A stretch of 11,626 nt of DNA from DATKEG01 sp035544515 (GTDB lineage Bacteria; Acidobacteriota; Vicinamibacteria; Fen-336): NCBI GenBank assembly GCA_035544515.1, contig DATKEG010000240.1:1-11626 (forward strand), read 5' to 3'. A program made the position numbers and the translations under genes. The notes beneath the pieces were generated by a model that had not been told where the DNA came from, ran no database searches, and saw only the letters and a list, made by a program, of their open reading frames with translations. Position 1 is the first letter of the stretch. Every line of letters starts with the position of its first letter. Positions 7,326-11,626 of the stretch are shown here, in pieces.

Positions 7326-7541
7326 GAACGGAGAACCGGCACCCTAACACAGGATGCGTGCGAGCGAGGTCCGGTTCGCGCGGCCGGTCCAAACGTCCGG
7401 ACGGCGCCGAAGCGGACCACGGCCGGCATCGGGCGGGGTTAGGATCGGCGCGGCTGGTCGCTCTCCCCTTCCGGCCCCCGCGCGCAAGCGCGACCGCGGG
7501 TCCGTCGATCCGCGGCACACGGAAAGGAATAGGATGAGCCC
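7326..7541. promoter_or_regulatory. Divergent control region between efflux genes and coiled-coil gene
   Basis: This 216-base region separates the leftward adaptor-pump operon from the rightward coiled-coil gene, so it should hold promoters for both. No convincing sigma-70 pair was found on either strand. TTAGGG-like and TAGGAT words exist but have no matching -35. It contains a 10-base palindrome CGTCCGGACG (7394-7403), which could be part of a repressor operator but is short enough to arise by chance in GC-rich DNA. A hairpin at 7494-7515 is listed separately. No regulator gene (TetR, MarR, two-component) is in the window. Confidence 0.4.
7494..7515 (+). repeat. 9-bp hairpin upstream of the coiled-coil gene
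   Basis: CCGCGGGTC (7494-7502) and GATCCGCGG (7507-7515) form a 9-bp stem (eight Watson-Crick pairs and one G-U) around a CGTC loop. It ends 26 bases before the ATG at 7542 and about 15 bases before the AGGATG ribosome site. In RNA it would be a strong 5'-leader structure; in DNA it is a dyad that could bind a protein. A smaller stem (CGCGC AA GCGCG, 7481-7492) lies just before it. Confidence 0.45.
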
Positions 7542-7988
7542 ATGTCCGATCCCTCGATCCCCCTCTCGGCCCTGGCCCGGTTCCATCGCGAGGTGATCGT
7601 CCCGGATGTCGAGCGGATCGTGGGCGCCGCCGTCGGAGGCTCCGAACGGCGGCTCCGCGACGAGATGCACACGCTCCACGACGCGGTCCTCACCAAGCTC
7701 GATCGCCTCGAGTTCGAGTACCAGGCCATCAAGGCGGGGCTGGTCCGGGTCGAGGCGCGGCTCGAGGCGATGGAGCGACAGCTCGGCGCCCTGGAGTCGG
7801 ACCACCAGGGCCTCGTGGCGTCCGTGCATCGCCTGGACGAGCGCCTGAGCCGCGTCGAGAAGCGCCTGGACGAGCTCGTCGCCGCGCGGCTCGAGTACGC
7901 CTCGCGGGCGGAGATCCAGGACCTGAGGGCGCGCGTCGACGCCTTGCAGGCCCGGATCGAGGCGCTCGAGAGGCGAGTCGAGGGTTGA
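7542..7988 (+). CDS. Coiled-coil hypothetical protein (148 aa)
   Basis: I do not recognise a named family. After about 35 residues of ordinary sequence (SALARFHREVIVPDVERIV, 9-27), the rest is nearly continuous heptad-like helix from about 33 to 146. It is rich in Leu, Arg, Glu and Val (for example LVRVEARLEAMERQL and LDERLSRVEKRLDEL), with few prolines or glycines, as expected of a long parallel or trimeric coiled coil. There is no signal peptide or membrane span, so it is probably cytoplasmic. The ATG at 7542 is preceded by AGGATG about 6 bases away, with a further AAAGGAA upstream. An ATG at 7534 is in another frame and soon meets a stop. It could be a scaffold, adaptor or chaperone-like protein. 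Its link to the glucan synthase 190 bases downstream is unproven. Confidence 0.75.
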   Translation: MSDPSIPLSALARFHREVIVPDVERIVGAAVGGSERRLRDEMHTLHDAVLTKLDRLEFEYQAIKAGLVRVEARLEAMERQLGALESDHQGLVASVHRLDERLSRVEKRLDELVAARLEYASRAEIQDLRARVDALQARIEALERRVEG

Positions 7989-7998
7989 CCGGTCTGCC

Positions 7999-8043
7999 GC
8001 TGCGACTCAGCCCTGGGTAGGCCCCGGCGTCCGCAGTCGCAGC
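7999..8043 (+). repeat. Perfect 9-bp inverted repeat after the coiled-coil gene
   Basis: GCTGCGACT (7999-8007) and AGTCGCAGC (8035-8043) are exact reverse complements separated by 27 bases, starting 10 bases past the stop codon at 7986-7988. The position suits a transcript-end structure, but the loop is long and no T-run follows, so a classical terminator is not supported. It could instead be an operator or an mRNA stem in a transcript continuing toward the glucan synthase. The rest of the spacer (8044-8178) holds a small GC stem at 8139-8156, the leader ORF and the candidate -10 listed next. Confidence 0.4.
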
Positions 8044-8103
8044 CTCGCGTCGGAGACGGCCGCGCTCCGGCCCACGGCAACGCCCATGGCCAGGAGGATC
8101 GCG

Positions 8104-8172
8104 GTGGCGCCAGGCGCCGATTCCCGATTGCGCTCCGCCGCGCCTCGGCGGGCGCGCCGTTGCATACAATGA
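8104..8172 (+). CDS. Possible 22-codon leader ORF before the glucan synthase
   Basis: A perfect AGGAGG ribosome site (8092-8097) is followed after 6 bases by GTG 8104. The 22-codon frame, rich in Arg, Ala and Pro, ends at TGA 8170-8172. That stop lies 6 bases before the synthase's only plausible start (TTG 8179) and in the same frame. The arrangement could give translational coupling. Alternatively the TGA may interrupt a longer synthase N-terminus, or the whole may be chance. Codon use is less GC-biased at third positions than in the neighbours, which argues against an ancient conserved coding stretch. Confidence 0.25.
   Translation: MAPGADSRLRSAAPRRARRCIQ
8165..8170 (+). promoter_or_regulatory. 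Candidate -10 box (TACAAT) before the glucan synthase
   Basis: TACAAT, within TTGCATACAAT, is a 5-of-6 match to the -10 consensus in a small AT-rich island (about 8160-8190) of otherwise very GC-rich DNA. No -35 is seen at normal spacing. If used, transcription would start near 8177, almost on the TTG 8179 start, giving a leaderless message. That is unusual, and it would exclude the leader ORF from this transcript. Confidence 0.35.
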
Positions 8173-8178
8173 AGAGCT

Positions 8179-11100
8179 TTGGTCGAATTCTCCCGACGGG
8201 CGCCGCTCCGGCTCTTCGCCCGCGTCAAGCCGCGGCCCGAGCGGCCGTTCCGTGACGAGCTGCTCAGCATCGAGGGGCTGGAGGAGCGGGCCAAGGCCCT
8301 CGCCGCGCGCTTCACCTTGGATCCCAGCCGGCGCCGAGGACCGCGCCAGGCCTACCGCCGCCTCGACGACAACGCGAACGTCCTGACCAGGGCCTACCGC
8401 CTCCTGGCGGAGGACGTGCACCAGGGCGCCTTCGTCACTCCGGCCACGGAATGGCTCCTCGACAACTTCCACCTCGTCGCCTCGGAGATCCGCGACGTCC
8501 GCCAGAGCTTGCCGCCGAGCTTCCACCGCGAGCTACCCCGGCTCGCCTCGCGCGAGCAGGCCGGCACCACGCGCGTGTATGCCATGGCCGTGGAGCTGGT
8601 CCGCCACAGCGACAGCCGCCTCGACCGCGCCAAGCTGCTCCGGTTCATGAACGCCTACCAGACCGTGGCGCCGCTCACCATCGGCGAGCTGTGGGCCTGG
8701 CCGGCCGTGCTCAAGCTGGCGCTCATCGAGAACCTGCGGCGGCTGGCCGAGGAGGTGCTGCTGGCGCGGACGGCGCGCATGGACGCGGACGCGTACCTCG
8801 CGCGCGTCCTCGGCGCCGGCGAGGGCGCCTTGCCGCCCCTGCCCGGCCTGTTGCACTCGGCCTTCGTCGTCCAGCTCATGCAGCGGCTGCGCGAGTACGG
8901 CACGCGCCTGTCCGGGCTCCGCGCCGTGGTGGACGGGTACCTGGAGGCGCGGCGCACCACCGCGGAGGAGGCCATCCGCCGCGAGCACCAGGGCCAGGCC
9001 GCGGCGCAGGTGTCGGTGGCCAACGTCATCACCAGCCTGCGCCTGGGCGCGACCTTCGACTGGACGCAGTACTTCGAGGCCGTGAGCCTGGTGGAGCGCG
9101 TGCTGCAGCGGGATCCCGCCGGCGTCCACGCCAGCATGGATTTCCTGAGCCGCGACCGCTACCGGCACGCGGTCGAGGAGCTGGCCGAGCCCACGGGCGA
9201 GGCGCAGATGCGCGTGGCGCTGCGCGCGGTGGAGAGCGCCCGCCAGGCCATGGAGTCGGACTCCGCGGCCACCCGGGCCGCGCACGTGGGCTATCACCTG
9301 ATCGGGAGGGGCCGGAGCGGCCTGGAGGCCGACGTCGCCTACCGCCCGCGGGCGGGGCGGCGCTTCCGGCGCTTCGCGTTCCGCCACGCCACCGGGATGT
9401 ACCTCGGCGCGATCGCGCTCGCGACGGCTCTCCTCGTCGCCCTCGGCGTGGAATACGCGCGGTACCAGGGCGCCGCCGCCGCCACCCAGGCCGTGGTCGC
9501 GTTGCTGCTGCTCCTGCCCGCCAGCGAGCTGGCCCTCGCGCTCGTCCAGCGCCTGGCCGTGCGCCTGGCCCCGCCCCGGCGGCTGCCCCGGCTGGAGTTC
9601 CCGGGCGGCGTGCCCGAGGACGCGCGCACCATGGTGGTGGTGCCGACGCTGCTCACCAGCGTGGAGGAGGCGAAGGCGCTCGTGGACCACCTCGAGGTCC
9701 TCGCGCTCGGAAACCTCGATCCGCGCATCCACTTCGCCATCCTCTCCGACTTCCCCGACGCGCCCGCGCGCGACCTGCCGGAGGACGAGCCGACGCTGGC
9801 CGCCGCGCGCGCGGGCATCGAGGGGCTGAACGCGCGGCTGGGCGAGGGCCGGGGGGAGCGGTTCTACCTCTTCCACCGCGCCCGCCGCTTCAACCCGCGC
9901 GAGGGCGTGTGGATGGGCTGGGAGCGCAAGCGCGGCAAGCTCGAAGAGTTCAACCGGCTGCTGCGCGGCTCCACCACCACGAGCTTCTACGTGCAGGTCG
10001 GCGACCTCGAGGTGCTGCCTCGTGTGCGTTACGTGATCACGCTCGACTCCGACACCCGGCTGCCGCGCGAGGCCGCCCGCACGCTCGTCGGCATCATCGC
10101 GCACCCGCTCAACCGGCCTTACTTCGACGCGCGCAAGGGCCGCGTGACCGAGGGCTACGGCATCCTGCAGCCGCGGGTCAGCGTGACCATGGCCAGCGCG
10201 GCGGGCTCGCTCTTCGCCCGCATCTACGCCGGCCACACCGGCGTGGATCCCTACACCACCGCCGTGTCGGACACCTACCAGGACCTCTTCGGCGAGGGGA
10301 TCTTCACGGGCAAGGGCCTCTACGACGTGGACGCCTTCCTGGCCGCGCTGGAGGGCCGCGTGCCCGAGAACGCCCTCCTCTCGCACGACCTGTTCGAGGG
10401 CCTCCACGCGCGGACCGCCCTCGTCACCGACGTCGAGGTGGTCGACGACTACCCCTCGAGCGTGCTCGCGCACGCGCGCCGGCAGCACCGGTGGGTGCGC
10501 GGCGACTGGCAGATCCTGCTCTGGCTCCTCCCCGTGGTGCCCACGCGCGGGCGCGGCTTCGAGCGCAACCGCCTGCCCTTGATCGCGCGGTGGAAGATCT
10601 TCGACAACCTGCGCCGCAGCCTCCTGCCGCCGGCCACGGTCGCCCTGCTCCTGGCGGCCTGGACGCTCCTGCCCGGGCGGCCCGGGGCCTGGTCGGCCGC
10701 CGTCGCCCTGGCCTCGGCCCTGCCCGTCTACCTGCACCTCCTGCGGCTGCTGGGCGGGCCGCGGCCGCAACAGCCCTGGAGCGTGTTCCTGCGCGCGCAG
10801 GGCGAGGAGGCGAAGGCGGCGCTGGCGCGCGCGGCCCTGCAGCTGACCTTCCTGGCCTATCACGCCTCCGCGATGCTGCACGCGATCACCCTCACCCTGG
10901 TGCGCCTGGTGGTGACGCAGCGGGGACTCCTGGAGTGGGAAACGGCGGCGGCCACCTCGGCCCGATCGGCCGGACTGGCCGCGCGCAACGGCTCCCGGGT
11001 GTTCCTCGCGGAGATGGTGGCCAGCCCGGCGCTGGCCTTCGCCGCCGCGGTCGTGGTCACGGCCGCGCGTCCGTCGGCGCTTTTGGCCGCGGCCCCGTTC

Positions 11101-11626
11101 CTGGCCTTGTGGGCGGCCGCGCCGCTGGTCGCGCGCGCGCTGAGCCGGCCCGTGCCGCCGCCGACGTTCGAGCTGGGAGCCGACGACCGGCGCTTCCTGC
11201 GGCTGGTCGCGCGCCGGACCTGGCGCTACTTCGAGACCTTCGCCGGCGCCGAGGACCACGGCCTGCCTCCCGACACCGTCCAGGACGTCCCCGTCGCCCG
11301 CGTGGCGCACCGCACCTCGCCCACCAACGTCGGCATGGGCCTGCTCGCGACGCTGGCGGCCCACGACCTTGGCTTCATCGGCACCGGCGAGCTCGTCCGC
11401 CGCACCGAAGAGGCCATCGACACCATGGAGCGCCTGGAGCGCTTCCAGGGCCACCTGTTCAACTGGTACGACACCGTGACCTTGTCTCCCCTCCCGCCGC
11501 GGTACGTGTCCACCGTGGACAGCGGGAACCTCGCCGGCGCCCTCGTCGCCCTGGCCGAGGGGCTGCGCGGGGCCGCGGCCGCGCCCCCGCCGGCCGCCAC
11601 GCGCTGCGCCGGCCTGGCGGACGTGG
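8179..11626 (+). CDS. ndvB: NdvB/Cgs-like cyclic beta-1,2-glucan synthase, N-terminal ~1149 residues; runs off the window
   Basis: The frame stays open for 1149 codons to the edge. Known relatives (about 2,800 residues) are inner-membrane enzymes that build beta-1,2-glucan from UDP-glucose and cyclise it for the periplasm. The N-terminal domain holds family motifs VYAMAVELVRHSDSR (133-147) and PLTIGELW (165-172). Two membrane helices lie near 407-429 and 434-458. The glycosyltransferase (GT84) domain spans about 485-800: VVVPTLLTS, DSDT from D623 (metal/UDP site), FTGKGLYD (709-716), HDLFEG with D737, and QHRWVRGDW (769-777). More membrane helices lie at about 815-985. TWRYFETF (1014-1021), AHRTSPTN (1043-1050) and VDSGN (1113-1117) mark the segment leading to the glycoamylase-like domain. 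The start is uncertain: TTG 8179 is the only standard start between an in-frame TGA at 8170 and the conserved region, and its purine stretch is too close to be a good ribosome site. The GH94-like C-terminal part is not visible. Confidence 0.93.
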   Translation, partial: MVEFSRRAPLRLFARVKPRPERPFRDELLSIEGLEERAKALAARFTLDPSRRRGPRQAYRRLDDNANVLTRAYRLLAEDVHQGAFVTPATEWLLDNFHLVASEIRDVRQSLPPSFHRELPRLASREQAGTTRVYAMAVELVRHSDSRLDRAKLLRFMNAYQTVAPLTIGELWAWPAVLKLALIENLRRLAEEVLLARTARMDADAYLARVLGAGEGALPPLPGLLHSAFVVQLMQRLREYGTRLSGLRAVVDGYLEARRTTAEEAIRREHQGQAAAQVSVANVITSLRLGATFDWTQYFEAVSLVERVLQRDPAGVHASMDFLSRDRYRHAVEELAEPTGEAQMRVALRAVESARQAMESDSAATRAAHVGYHLIGRGRSGLEADVAYRPRAGRRFRRFAFRHATGMYLGAIALATALLVALGVEYARYQGAAAATQAVVALLLLLPASELALALVQRLAVRLAPPRRLPRLEFPGGVPEDARTMVVVPTLLTSVEEAKALVDHLEVLALGNLDPRIHFAILSDFPDAPARDLPEDEPTLAAARAGIEGLNARLGEGRGERFYLFHRARRFNPREGVWMGWERKRGKLEEFNRLLRGSTTTSFYVQVGDLEVLPRVRYVITLDSDTRLPREAARTLVGIIAHPLNRPYFDARKGRVTEGYGILQPRVSVTMASAAGSLFARIYAGHTGVDPYTTAVSDTYQDLFGEGIFTGKGLYDVDAFLAALEGRVPENALLSHDLFEGLHARTALVTDVEVVDDYPSSVLAHARRQHRWVRGDWQILLWLLPVVPTRGRGFERNRLPLIARWKIFDNLRRSLLPPATVALLLAAWTLLPGRPGAWSAAVALASALPVYLHLLRLLGGPRPQQPWSVFLRAQGEEAKAALARAALQLTFLAYHASAMLHAITLTLVRLVVTQRGLLEWETAAATSARSAGLAARNGSRVFLAEMVASPALAFAAAVVVTAARPSALLAAAPFLALWAAAPLVARALSRPVPPPTFELGADDRRFLRLVARRTWRYFETFAGAEDHGLPPDTVQDVPVARVAHRTSPTNVGMGLLATLAAHDLGFIGTGELVRRTEEAIDTMERLERFQGHLFNWYDTVTLSPLPPRYVSTVDSGNLAGALVALAEGLRGAAAAPPPAATRCAGLADV

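Noticed and set aside
6010..7518. A 502-codon minus-strand frame overlapping adaptor and pump in another frame
   Set aside because: The overlapping frames are two well-supported genes. This one is Arg/Pro/Gly/Ala-rich with no motif.
8169..8255. ATG 8169 as the glucan synthase start with a programmed frameshift
   Set aside because: The ATG frame ends after 28 codons at TGA 8253. The synthase frame already shows good codon bias through this stretch and no convincing slippery site is seen.
8007..8315. A 102-codon minus-strand ORF across the spacer and start of the glucan synthase
   Set aside because: It overlaps the coding start of the synthase antisense, is Arg/Ser/Ala-rich, and has no recognisable feature; treated as chance.
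8533..11454. A 973-codon minus-strand open frame opposite the glucan synthase
   Set aside because: The plus strand encodes clear family motifs across the same span. The antisense product is Arg/Gly/Ala/His-rich low-complexity sequence, typical of a shadow frame in GC-rich DNA where stops are rare.

Overview
This window is GC-rich chromosomal DNA (estimated by eye near 70% G+C) from a Gram-negative bacterium. The Gram-negative call rests on an RND efflux pump with its periplasmic adaptor and on a cyclic beta-1,2-glucan synthase-like protein. Codons end overwhelmingly in G or C and the codon style looks uniform across the genes. I see no insertion sequence, integrase, tRNA, rRNA, CRISPR array or phage gene. 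The lineage cannot be fixed from sequence alone. A high-GC environmental proteobacterium or a Rokubacteria/Methylomirabilota-type organism would fit, but that is a guess.

Layout. Positions 1-7325 hold six minus-strand genes, read from right to left: a membrane-fusion (periplasmic adaptor) protein (6249-7325), an RND inner-membrane pump (3140-6238), a 58-residue hypothetical (2829-3005), a short RNA polymerase omega subunit (2614-2805), an RhlE-type DEAD-box RNA helicase (1183-2499) and an exported-looking Gfo/Idh/MocA oxidoreductase whose last residues run off the left edge (1-1045). Positions 7326-7541 form a divergent control region. To the right on the plus strand are a small coiled-coil protein (7542-7988), a 190-base spacer with an inverted repeat and a possible 22-codon leader, and the first ~1149 residues of a very large NdvB-like cyclic glucan synthase (8179 to beyond the right edge).

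How the genes relate. The adaptor and pump are separated by only 10 bases and form a two-gene efflux operon. No outer-membrane TolC-like channel gene is present, so the channel must come from elsewhere. The small ORF, omega and helicase genes look like a second unit concerned with transcription and RNA handling. It has its own good extended -10 promoter and a ~100-base leader containing crossing inverted repeats. The oxidoreductase probably has its own promoter. The glucan synthase fragment carries the glycosyltransferase core with its catalytic motifs intact. The glycoamylase-like and GH94-like parts expected in full-length relatives lie mostly or wholly outside the window.

Nothing here is clearly a new defence, mobile or biosynthetic system. 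The points most worth a second look are the leader upstream of the small ORF/omega genes, the unusual 5' end of the glucan synthase gene, the unrecognised 58-residue ORF, and the strong hairpin before the coiled-coil gene.
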